From: Siderastrea siderea | Lineage: Eukaryota; Cnidaria; Anthozoa; Scleractinia; Rhizangiidae | Assembly: GCA_964030785.1 (NCBI GenBank) | Contig: OZ034970.1 | Location: 42,278,377 to 42,342,376 of the forward strand | Direction: 5' to 3' | Length of the DNA: 64,000 nucleotides | Shown: positions 1 through 9,638 of the stretch, piece by piece | Numbering within the stretch: the first letter of the stretch is position 1 | Layout of the letters: every line of letters begins with the position of its first letter | Program-made: the position numbers and the translations under genes | Notes under the pieces: generated by a model | Seen by the model: the letters and a program-made list of their open reading frames with translations, nothing else | What the model was told of the DNA's origin: nothing | The model's database searches: none

Positions 1-430
1 AATTACGAAAGCGCCGAAGGCGCGAGCTTTTAGGGGGGACTAGGGGCATGCTCCCCCAGAAAATTTCGAAATCTAGACGCTCGGAAATGCCATTTTTAGC
101 GTTTTCCTGGTGGCTTTTTCCCCCAAACATAATCAAAATCCAAACTAACTTTAACAGTGTTCCTGGTGCCAATAAAGTAGAGCTGTTTTAATATATAACA
201 GGGGCATTCCTTTCCTATTGCATGACAGATAGGAAAATATGAAATAATCAGCCAGTTCAGAGATCAAAGCACCTGGAGTTGATATTTCCCCAGTTTAATT
301 CCAGTGTAAGCAAGTATAAATGTTTGAACTCTAATAGCTCTTCTACAACATTTCCAGTTTGTGAAAAGAGTGAAGAAAGTATGTATTAAATGTATGTATG
401 TATTAAATTTTACATCCAAATCCCCCTCTT
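1..430. repeat. Dispersed repeat R1, copy 1 (cut by the window edge)
   Basis: This stretch is closely similar, in the same orientation, to 52295-52650. Both share the phrase around 'gaaagcgccgaaggcg', then a 'ctagacgctc' block, a 'cctggtgccaataaagtag' block and 'caaagcacctggagttga'. Copy 1 has an extra 'ggggcatgctcccccag' hairpin at about 45-60 that copy 2 lacks. No protein is evident. In copy 2 the repeat lies just upstream (minus-strand sense) of a SAP-like ORF relic, so R1 may be the terminal or untranslated part of a larger transposon. Its class is not recognised. Confidence 0.7.
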
Positions 431-1087
431 TCTAGCTGTGATTTTTCCCCTATGCCCCCTTCTGGTTTCCCAACCCCCCCCCCCCTCCAGGTAATTATTG
501 CACAGTCCCTAAGGGTAGGAAAACGGGAATTCAAATTTGCCAACCTACATTCGAGGTCCCGATCAAAATACCCGCTAAAAATCGATTCAATCCATAGTCA
601 GCGCTTTAAAACCACAACACATTTCAAAAAGGATAAATCCCCTACCTTTCTATGTGATTCAATCGTCAATTGGTTTATCTGTCGAAGTACAGCCCTGCAT
701 TAAAAACGAACTAACTTTTCGAAATCGCCGCCATCACAGGCTTGTAAGGAAAAGAGGGTCAAAACTAACGGTCAAGCCTAGGACAAAGCGCCAAATTTCG
801 CTCCACCGGGGGACGACATGAGTGACTTCTGCGTCGCCAAATGCCAAACTCACCCTCTCTCCGGTAAGTCAAGTTTTATACCTGAATGCGACCCGCGCGC
901 GATTTCCCGCCGAAATTTGAGCGGTACAACACTTGATTTGAGAATAACACTAGAGACGGGAATCAGCATCTTTTTGTATAAACATTTTTTCATGCAATGA
1001 CTTAATGACCGTTGGCTAATAAACGAAACAACTAACGTCACTGGCCTCTTGGCTGAAAGAATGTCTTTGAATTCGTTGATTATGACT
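431..1087. other. Intergenic, no supported gene
   Basis: It holds a short C run near 473-485 and scattered short ORFs of no recognisable composition. I see no domain, RNA gene or clear repeat here. Confidence 0.5.
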
Positions 1088-2654
1088 GATTTGTAGGGAT
1101 GTTACTAAAACGAGGAATGGGGAATGGGAAATGGGAGTTTGGAGTTTGCGCAGTACGGCAAAGAGACGACGACTGGACGTGGTAAGTGAAAGATGGAAGG
1201 TAAGAATATTTATCTGTCCGTTTTTCCCGAGTTTTGGAATTATTGAGTTTCTGTTTATCAAAATTAACCAAAACTGTTGTTTTGCAGGTAATGTGAGCGA
1301 CGATAATGTTAAGGATCACGAGGTTTATATCGTTATCGACAGGTTGGTGTAAAAAGATTCGTATCACTTTGAGTACAGTCACTTCGAGTGTTATTATCAA
1401 AACCAATTGTTCTGTGTATTTTGACGTTTTAGCGACGAACCAGTGACAGAAAATGATTCTATGTTTGCAAATGGCGAGAATGAATCTTTGTTTAAGGTAT
1501 GAAAACGTAGAATACGCCTTGAAAATTTAAACTGACCGCGCTGAATTATTTTTAGCATTTTACATCCATCGAATTTTGAATTGTTTTTAATTTAATGGCG
1601 TTCATTTTTGAGTTACAATGTAGATTCATTTATGGTTTGAGAAAGAACTGAGTGAAGTGACTAGAATATTGAGCTATTCTCCATAATTCCTCTCTGGGGT
1701 ATTTTCTTTTTAATTGAAGAACAGTTAATATTGCAGTCACTTTACTCAGTTCTTTCTGCAAACCATAAATTAATCTAGATTGTAACTCAAATATGAACGC
1801 CATTAAAGTCAATTCAAAATTCGATGGCAAGTGCTCTAACAGTTAAGCAGCGGTCGGTTTAAATTTTCAAGGCGTATTCTACGTTTTCGTACCTTAAACA
1901 AAGATTCATTCTCGCCAGTTCAAACATAGAATCATCCTCTGTCAGTGGTTCGTCGCTAAAACATCAGAATACATAGAACATGTAAGTTACACCCGAAGCG
2001 GCTGTACTCAAAGTGATACGAATCTTTTTACACCAACCCGTCGATAATGATGACCTCGTGATCCTAGACATTATTGTCATTCTTATTACCTGCAATTCAA
2101 TAGTTTTGGTTAATTTTAATAAACAGAAACTCAATAATTCCAAAATCTCAGGAAAAACTGACCGATAAACATTCTAACCTTCCATCTTTCGCTTAAGCCG
2201 CGGCTACACGAGCGATTTTTTGCTTGCGATGGTGATGCGATTTTTTGGAAATTGTTGCGTCGCCAGCGCGCGGCGAAAATCGCCTGTGTAGCCACCCTCT
2301 GACGAAGTCCGTGATTTTGTCGCAAAAAATTCAACTCATTGAATTTCTCGCGATTTTTTTCTGCGATTTTTTCATCTGTCGCATCACCTGTGCGAGGGTG
2401 GCTACACATGCAATTTTCTCCGCGCGCTGGTGATGCGACAATTTTCAAAAAAATCGCATCACCATCGCAGGGAAAAAATCGCTCGTGTAGCCGCGGCTTT
2501 ACCACGTGCAGTCCTCGTTAAAGTCCTCGTCTCTTTGCCGTACTGTGCAGACTCCAACTTAATTTTTTAGGTATTACCGCTGACCACTATTTCTCATTCC
2601 CCATTCCCCATTCCCCATTCCCCATTCCTCGCTTTAGTAACATCCGATTTGTAG
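1088..2654. mobile_element. Foldback transposon with 9-bp target duplication (Mutator-like)
   Basis: A large imperfect palindrome. The left arm (about 1097-1690) reads as the reverse complement of the right arm (about 1710-2645). Both ends carry the same terminal phrase 'ggatgttactaaa' followed by short 'ggaatggg' repeats. The 9-bp sequence GATTTGTAG lies directly outside each end (1088-1096 and 2646-2654), a clean target-site duplication. A 9-bp duplication plus very long inverted arms is typical of Mutator-like (MULE) foldback elements, which fixes the class only by analogy. No transposase is visible, so it is probably non-autonomous. The right arm is longer because a second element sits inside it at 2196-2498. 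Confidence 0.8.
2196..2498. mobile_element. Nested 303-bp MITE with 3-bp TTA duplication
   Basis: The ends are AGCCGCGGC at the left and GCCGCGGCT at the right, and the inverted arms run inward for about 60 bases ('tacacgagcgattttttg' on the left and its complement on the right). TTA is duplicated at 2193-2195 and 2499-2501. The opposite arm of the host palindrome, near 1180-1192, shows the same site uninterrupted, so the insertion is directly demonstrated. A 3-bp TTA or TAA duplication is typical of PIF/Harbinger elements, so this is a likely Harbinger-type MITE. Confidence 0.8.
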
Positions 2655-3703
2655 CAATATTTCTCATTTCGCTTAATACTTACTTTTTTGCCAGTTTAAT
2701 AAATTAGTGTAAATGCTTGAAATAATTGTTAAGAGTGGCTCTCTGTAAAGGATGGAGAATCCGAGGGCGACAGGACAAAAATTTCTTTTTATTTCACCAA
2801 AAGAACTCACTTTCATAGAGACCTATTTTCTAAAAATAACATTAAAAGATTCGATTTAAATCGAAAACCCGATTTCTTAATTTAAGGACAAAACATTCTT
2901 ATTTTTTTCCGGTACTAAGCGCCAATTGTTTCTTATTATTAAGTTCTTAATTTCCAAAATTTTCTTAATTTTAGCAAAATTTCTCAAAATAAGAATCCCA
3001 TAAAAATAAGAAAATCTACAAATTTTCTTGTTTTTAAACTCAGCGAAAGAGTCATTTTTACTTGATTTCAGGTCAATTCTGTTCTCAATTCAAGAAATAA
3101 AAATGTCCTCTACGATCGTGCACTACTAATTCTTCGATCTAAATAAAGATGTTCGGATTCAAAAAAGATTTCACATTTAATAACGCAAAGAAAACAAATA
3201 ATAAAAGTCGGTCAAATTACAAAAAAAAAAGGAAAGAAAAATAAGACATACCTACCACTCAACAAACATGCACTCACATAGTAAAATGGTTAACAATTGG
3301 CATAAATACGAACTAATGCCGCAAACAACACGGCAAATAACGTCTATTTGTTCATGTGCAATCATATGAGGGTGGCTGCTTCAACAAAATCGAGAGAATT
3401 CTCACTGTCTTCTCATAGATGACTCTTGTTTGCGGGGTTTGTATCCTTTCTTGGTTTTGAGGGAGTGAAGATTGCCTTCTTTGCTGCACGTGTTCCTTCG
3501 CGAAGTCGAGCGAAGTGTGTGTTGGGAAAGCTAGCATGTTCTTATTTTAAGAGGACGATTAAGACACGATCATACCAATTCTTATAATAAGAACTTTTTT
3601 CTTTTTGTGCCTTAGATTTAAATCAGATTTAGTCTTTAAATGAGGTGTAAAATCAAAATCACATTGCTTAATTTTGTGCCATAGTTTTGAGAAAAAAATA
3701 TTC
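2655..3703. other. AT-rich intergenic, no supported gene
   Basis: Very AT-rich, with A and T runs. No coding sequence longer than about 60 codons, no RNA gene and no convincing paired repeat were seen. Confidence 0.5.
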
Positions 3704-4094
3704 TTAAAGGGGCATAGTCACGATGATTTCGCAGATTTCTGGTCAAAACCGTGCTAAAATTATCTGTAGCTAACATTGTCCATGCCCAACATTGTATTTG
3801 AACATTTAAAGGAACATACTAACTTAATTTCATTAAGAGAAAACAAACCATGACCATTTAATATCGATTTAATGTCAATACGCGGAAAGAATTTGAAAAG
3901 TTTAGCCTAATTTTTTCAAATTGCAATCCATTTCCATCCGTGCCATCCGTAGCAACAGACGACAGAAAATAGTTTCGGTGAAGAAAGATAGTCTTTGGTA
4001 ACAAAACTGACCATTATTTGTGGGCGTTCATTGATGTGAGGACATATTTTTGATTTTTAAAATGGAATAACATAGCGTGACTATGCCGCTTTAA
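3704..4094. mobile_element. MITE with TTAA ends (piggyBac-like target)
   Basis: The left end is TTAA followed by 'aggggcatagtcacg'. The right end is 'cgtgactatgccgct' followed by TTAA, giving an inverted repeat of about 15 bases with one mismatch. TTAA at both borders suggests a TTAA target duplication as in piggyBac-type elements. There is no coding sequence, and the length of about 390 bp fits a MITE. Confidence 0.65.
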
Positions 4095-4789
4095 ATTGAA
4101 GTTAAAAATCAAGGTTACGTTTCTTAGTTTGAAAATGTGAGAATTAAAATTAAGGAATGGTTATCTCAATTCAAAAATGCTAGTTTTAGAGTGACTTCGC
4201 TTTTCTTTTCTTAAAAAAGACAAGTTTTAAAAATCCGGCATCTTTTGTCCCAGGAAGCGTTGTCGTCAAAATAATTAAAAGAAAGGTTCAGCTTTAAGGT
4301 GGACTTGGTTTTATACCTGAAATTATTATATCAGGCCACACTTGACGAAGTCAAAGGTTGCCAGTATTTTCCATCTCGTTGTAATCGTCGACAAAGGTGT
4401 GTTGTGGAAAACGCAGAACGTTTGCAAGACGAAACATTATTTTTCCAACGAAATTTCATCTTAACATGCAGAAACTTTAAAAGTTGTTTAACAAGCTATG
4501 TAAAAGGCTTCTTTTAAAAAGTAGTGCGACTACACGACCACAGCGCTTCCTCGGACTAAAGATGCCGGATTTTTCAACTTATCTAGTTTTTGAGAAAAGT
4601 AAAGCTAAATGGGTTCTTTTGGTAAAATAAAGAGATTCTCGATATTTACAGAGAGCCGCTCGTAGCAAAGAAAAAAAAAAGCGAATGCGTGTGTTCAATA
4701 GTGGTTTATGGTTTTTGGCTGGCACCACATCAGTGAGAATTTAAAGTCCAAGTATATTAAATATATTTTAGCGTTTTGAGAATTTGTTG
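4095..4789. other. Intergenic, no supported gene
   Basis: AT-rich sequence with one 72-codon ORF (4299-4517, plus) of no recognisable family. Nothing further is supported. Confidence 0.4.
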
Positions 4790-4895
4790 AATAACAAAAC
4801 AATTATCCTGTTCAATCTTGCCTACGGCCTCGTCGGCTAAGTATCAGGTGATATTCCGCGCGATTTCGCAGGGTAATTGTGAAATACAAAATGAT
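4790..4895 (-). repeat. Hairpin repeat H, truncated copy
   Basis: Reverse-complement relative of 27645-27755, sharing 'cgacgaggccgtaggc' and 'atatcacctgatacttagc'. Compared with that copy, most of the second hairpin arm is missing, so it no longer folds back on itself. A third relative starts the insertion at 33126. Confidence 0.65.
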
Positions 4896-7070
4896 GGTTC
4901 AATAGGAATTCGATAGGACCAGCGCGCGAGCTATGTTATAAACAACAATAGAGAATTTAATCTTTTATTGGAAGAGACTAACTGTCATATCTCGTGCGTA
5001 ATAATGAGTACGAAGAAATTCAAACACAATTTGAGCTCTCTAACTACATGGTGACGTTCTCGCAGTGGCTACGATCAAAGGGCTTTAGTTTTCGTACTTG
5101 TGCGTCTGGCTATTAGCAGGGTTAGACGCTATCTATCGCTTTGTATTATAAGCACCACATCAGGATAACAAGTATCAGTCCCTGATTGAACCAAGTGTTA
5201 ACGTTTCTCCGATCTGTTGTCATAGAGAGTTGCAAGAATCTATGTAATTTGAAGTACTTTGTTAAAAAGTTAACGTTATTGTTATTAATGTAGCTTAATG
5301 TAGGTTGGTAACTGATTTTTCCCACGATGAAATCTTTCATTCACTTTACATACAACGGGTTAAATTACATTACTGTTAAATTGGTTAGATTTAGTTTCAT
5401 AATAGTCAATTGAGTTGAGCTGCAATAAAAATTTGAGTTGAGCGTAAACATAGATATTTGGTCAGAGCTTCCGCACTCATCGCTTGCCTAATTTATTAAA
5501 GGCCGATTGCAGAACCGAATTACTTCAAAGAGGATTACTGAGTACCACTCACCCGTTCTCAGACTCGACCATGAAATGTTTATACCGGAAGACCTCTAAA
5601 AACAATTTTCAAAGCAAGGAGAGAATTTGACAAACGAATTTAATATTTATTTCAGAATTAATAAGAGCGGAAATGTGTACCCTATCGTCACAATAAAAGC
5701 CGCCCAAATGGGAGCTCCACAGACCTACGTGGGGAACCGATTGCACCGGCAGGGCGCTTGCTTGCTCATATCCAGGGTTCAAATCGTAGCTTCGTGTACA
5801 CCTTTTGTCCACGAGTGATTACATAATCATTCCAATTGTACATGTTTTTAATGCTATCTTCCGAATATATAGTAATAATCGCTTTATAATAATTATCCTT
5901 TCAGTTTTTACGTGATTCCAATCCACAAATAAAAGTAAAAAATGGAAAGAAAGATTGGTTTGGTCTCTCAGTAAATCCTTCTTCGCTCAAAACGCTACAC
6001 TCAAACTGACAGTTCTTTTGGTACAGAGCTTCAACATCTTACAATCTCAGTCTAAAGGCTTTCCCCTTTTAAAAGCCCTGCGATCGAGGTTGATCAAGTT
6101 AGGATCTGTCAAACTAGCCAATTGTCTTACTCTGAAATAAATCCTGGTCGGACGTTAGTAGAGTTTACTGAAACATATTGCTTGGAGAAAAGGACATTAA
6201 AGCTCAACTGTCTGCACGCAGCCAGTCTCCGCTTGTAAAATGTGTCCCGTGACACCTCTCTAGTGTATTGTCTACGGACAACGGTGTATTTCCGCAACTA
6301 AATACCACACAACAGTTTTTGTGGCGCTTCATAGACACCAACAGTTTTTGATTACAGTTTAAACATAAGAAAAATGAAGATGCCATGCAACGAGGGAGGT
6401 TTGGCGCGTTTTCTCCTTCATTAAGTAAGTTTCATGAAAATGAAGGAGTAATTACGTTTGAGTCATGGCTGTGACTTCGCTGCGCTATCGAATTACCTTA
6501 CCCACGCTTCTTTTTCGCACCCATGGGCACCCTCCCACGCTTAACCTCTCTGCACCCCATACGACACCCCACCCCCATCTTCACCCCTGTTGTCGAGCCA
6601 ATACATAAAAATCTTCTTGCGACCTTGCCCCTCTGGACTCCACAGTGTCTGTTTGCTTGGCGTTACTTGGCACTGCATCTCGCCAGTTGAGGACTGGTCC
6701 CCAAGACTAAGAAAGACGTGAGTGATTGTGCGGTTTGGCATCCTTACGGGATTGGACACCGAGCAAAAATTCTAAGAATAAGATTTCACTGGTGGAAATG
6801 TTTTAACAATTTGAATGCTTTCAAGGAATTTATTGAGCTTATAAAATGGTATGGATCTTTGAAAAAAACAGCCACTCAACAATTCTTACTGGGAGAGAAA
6901 AACTGTAACTTGCACATTTTGCTTCAAACTGCCCGTAAGTAAGTAGCATTTCTGTTATTCTCATGTATTTTTTCGTAGCATGTAATACGTGCTAGGCATG
7001 TTTGTCGCAGGAATTTCCTAGGTACGTGTAAGATCAAATGGGATTCATCCACGCGCTGTACATGTTGCCA
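4896..7070. other. Intergenic, no supported gene
   Basis: Only short ORFs with no family signature. A tRNA B-box-like stretch ('gggttcaaatc') near 5775 lacks a matching tRNA body and was not called. Confidence 0.4.
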
Positions 7071-7075
7071 TCGTA

Positions 7076-7145
7076 GCTTTGTAGCTCAAATGGAAGAGCA
7101 GTGGTCTAGTACCTGAAGATCGTGGATTCGAGTTCCTCCTAAGCC
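7076..7145 (+). repeat. tRNA-derived SINE-like sequence
   Basis: It carries an A-box-like 'tagctcaaatgg' followed by 'agagcagtggtctagta', then a B-box-like 'ggattcgagttc' at the usual spacing for a tRNA-type internal RNA polymerase III promoter. The acceptor ends do not pair well, so this is a SINE head or tRNA pseudogene rather than a working tRNA. Confidence 0.55.
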
Positions 7146-8205
7146 AGTGAAATTTTTTCCAGTGACTTGGATTTTTAGTGTTGCAGTTTATCGTTTATTG
7201 GATATTGCCGGATATTCGGATATTGAAGATAGTGAAAGGTGTAAAACGAGCGAGGATGGGTCAAGTTTTAATGAGTTTCCGAAACTCATGTCTATGCTCG
7301 AACGTGCAAGTTTTCTCGTGCTTAAAGTAAACGTTCATTAACGGGAGTTTGTTTAAAACTGAAACCATTTTCTCAGCATATTTAATGGTGGTAGAGATTA
7401 TTTATCATTCACTGACACAACCACTTCACGTTTTGAACTAAACATGACTGCGTTATCAGGATAGAAAGTTCCGCGTTTCGTTTTTGTTTTTTTTGTTGTT
7501 GTTTTTGGTAGACAAGTTAAGCCAATGATGAACGATTTTCAAGATATCAAATTCTGATCGATAGCGAGGCTTATGGGGCAAAAAATAAAGGAAAACGGAT
7601 AAACATGTTTATCCTTTACTAATCATGCGTGTTCCTTTCTTTTGTTGTTGTCGCCTAGGCCCCTTTTATTTGGAGCAATTTGGTGTATACAAAGAATATA
7701 CGTGCAAGGCACTGCCAGAAGGAGACGCGAATCATAGTCGTTTAATTTTATGTTTAATGAGTGTTTTTAGGCATCTAATTTAAATTCACAGTTGTCCGAT
7801 CCACTGCAAGTGTGTCTGAAGGAGTCGCTAATATTCCTTCAGCGAAATTCGTTTTTTTCGGTGATTTGTGACAAGGGCTTTTGTGTATTTTTCTTAGCAG
7901 ACCTTACCTACAAATATAGAAATATTTGTATGGTTGAATGCATAAATGGTAACAACGAAATGTGCGCAACTCTACTAAAAACTAAATCAATGTAAATTAA
8001 GCCGATCGTGTTTTCCGCCCCATCTGTTACTTTGATGTTTGCATTTTGGCCTAAAACTGTTTCTAACTTCCTTTCTTTTAGCAGATTTGAATTTTATAGT
8101 TGTTTAAAAAGTGACACACAAAAATGGACAAATGAAAGTTGAAAGTGCATGCCTCAAAAATTTTTCTACAGAAGTATTGCTGCTCGTTCCGCAGTGAGTC
8201 GGAAA
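7146..8205. other. Intergenic, no supported gene
   Basis: No recognisable coding, RNA or repeat structure beyond AT-rich sequence. Confidence 0.4.
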
Positions 8206-8261
8206 CCTGAAATATGTTGAAATTAGCTCTTGAATCCTGAAATATGTTGAAATTAGCTCTT
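8206..8261. repeat. Direct tandem duplication, 30-bp period
   Basis: The phrase 'cctgaaatatgttgaaatta' and its continuation 'gctctt' occurs twice in direct succession (8206 and 8236). This is a simple local duplication. Confidence 0.8.
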
Positions 8262-8638
8262 CTCAAACTCATTAATAATTCATGACGTTATAAGCCAACC
8301 AGAGCGCCCCATTCGGGTCAGGTAGATGAGTTTGAAACTCAATGAAACACCAGTTGAAAATCACTAGTGTTTCCTCACGTTTTCATCACTAGTGTTTCAT
8401 CACTAGTGATAAAATTGTTCTTCATCTGGAAATTCATATTTTACTCAAACACAGCTTAACATGAATCATTAATTTTTAATAAGCAATGACCAGGAAAAAC
8501 ATTTCAAATTACAAACTGGCAAGCTGAAGTCATTTGAAATTAAAGTTTACAGTACATTTCTTAAAGTCACCAAAACAGACTGGCATAGTATCCATATCCA
8601 CATTCTGTGAAACTTTTTCTACCTTCCGTGACACGGAC

Positions 8639-8914
8639 TCACTGCTGAACAAATCTGGATAACCAGTAGTTGAGCGTCAATGCGTCCATCTCTGTTATGC
8701 GCTGAGTAAGCGGCTGAACTTTGTCCAATTCATACTCTTTAAAAACTCCATCAACTTCGAGTATTGTAGACTTAACACTTCGCACTCGTTGCCAATCCTC
8801 AAAAATGCCTACTGCCCACTTATTTTTACATCTGGTAGACTTGGGTACTGCTCTCTCTATGCAAAGTTCTTCTTCCTCGATTGTTTTCAGGCAGCGAAAC
8901 CTTCCTTCGGCCAT
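8639..8914 (-). pseudogene. N-terminal exon-like fragment of a Crypton/DUF3504-type protein
   Basis: The frame reads from an ATG at 8914 for 91 codons, beginning MAEGRFRCLKTIEEEELCIE and continuing with a KNKWAVGIFEDWQR segment and an ALTLNYWLSRFV segment. This matches my recollection of the N-terminal part of a family common in cnidarian genomes whose C-terminal half is a DUF3504 tyrosine-recombinase-like domain derived from Crypton transposons. The frame stops at VQQ, but a splice-donor-like GTGAGT begins inside that codon run, so this may be a real first exon. No continuing exon carrying the recombinase half was found at lower coordinates. It may be a live first exon, a domesticated gene or a dead fragment. 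The family call is from memory. Confidence 0.45.
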
Positions 8915-9146
8915 GGCAAAAACAATATGTAAATCACTTCAAGTTCACAACGCTTTTGGAATACAAATTTGGTGCAACGCGAAACTATTGGATAATTAAA
9001 AACAAAAGCTCACAAATACAATGAATGCCGACTGAATACGACAAATCACACCTACAAGGCATTTTAAAGAAAAATGGGAAAAAAATACAACACTGCATAA
9101 TTTTGTGTTGTTTCTTTAGAGAAGTCATTTCAAAAGCTCGTGCATC

Positions 9147-9239
9147 GTGTTTCATCACGATTTCCAAACACTCGAAAACAATAAAAGCACTCGGCCGCTT
9201 TCATCTGTTTTCTCGTGTTTGGAAATCGTGATGAAACAC
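9147..9239. repeat. Short inverted repeat (hairpin), 25-bp arms
   Basis: 'gtgtttcatcacgatttcc' plus 'aaacac' at 9147-9171 is exactly inverted at 9215-9239, with a spacer of about 43 bases. It lies about 400 bp upstream of the TPR-CHAT gene. It is probably a small MITE, and a regulatory role is not shown. Confidence 0.75.
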
Positions 9240-9601
9240 TCGCACTCGTTTTTGAAATAGTACTTGAATAACCTTTTGAGCTCAGATTCACATAAAACAT
9301 CCCCTAATATATTGGAGGACAATTCGAAGCACTTTCGGGCTTTTTGAGAAACATTTTTTGAAATAGAACGTGCGCAAACAAAACCACCGAAATACTCGTG
9401 GTCATAAAAACGTTCAGGACTGTTAGGCTATATATTAGCCTCTTAGAAGGTCTAGGTTGTTTTTTGAAGATGGTAACGAATAAAAAAAATCAGTAAAAAA
9501 GGTACGTGAAACGGAGAATTTAGCTACATAACGTCGAGCTTCTCAAACTTGATTATTTTCTGTAGGTACGTCCTCGTCGTAACAAAGGCATATTTAACGG
9601 T

Positions 9602-9612
9602 CATTTGTGCAG
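9602..9612 (+). promoter_or_regulatory. Possible 3' splice site upstream of the TPR-CHAT start codon
   Basis: 'catttgtgcag' followed by GA lies 27 bases before the chosen ATG. It has an acceptable pyrimidine tract. A second candidate, 'tattttctgtag', lies near 9554-9565. Either would allow a 5' UTR exon further upstream. This is sequence pattern only. Confidence 0.35.
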
Positions 9613-9638
9613 GACTCCAGATAAATATTTGCACAAAA

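Noticed and set aside
5755..5800. tRNA-like B box
   Set aside because: There is no A box at correct spacing and no pairing acceptor stem.
9549..9638. Longer start for the TPR-CHAT protein
   Set aside because: The extension starts at a TTG and crosses two splice-acceptor-like sites. The first ATG, in good context, is at 9639.
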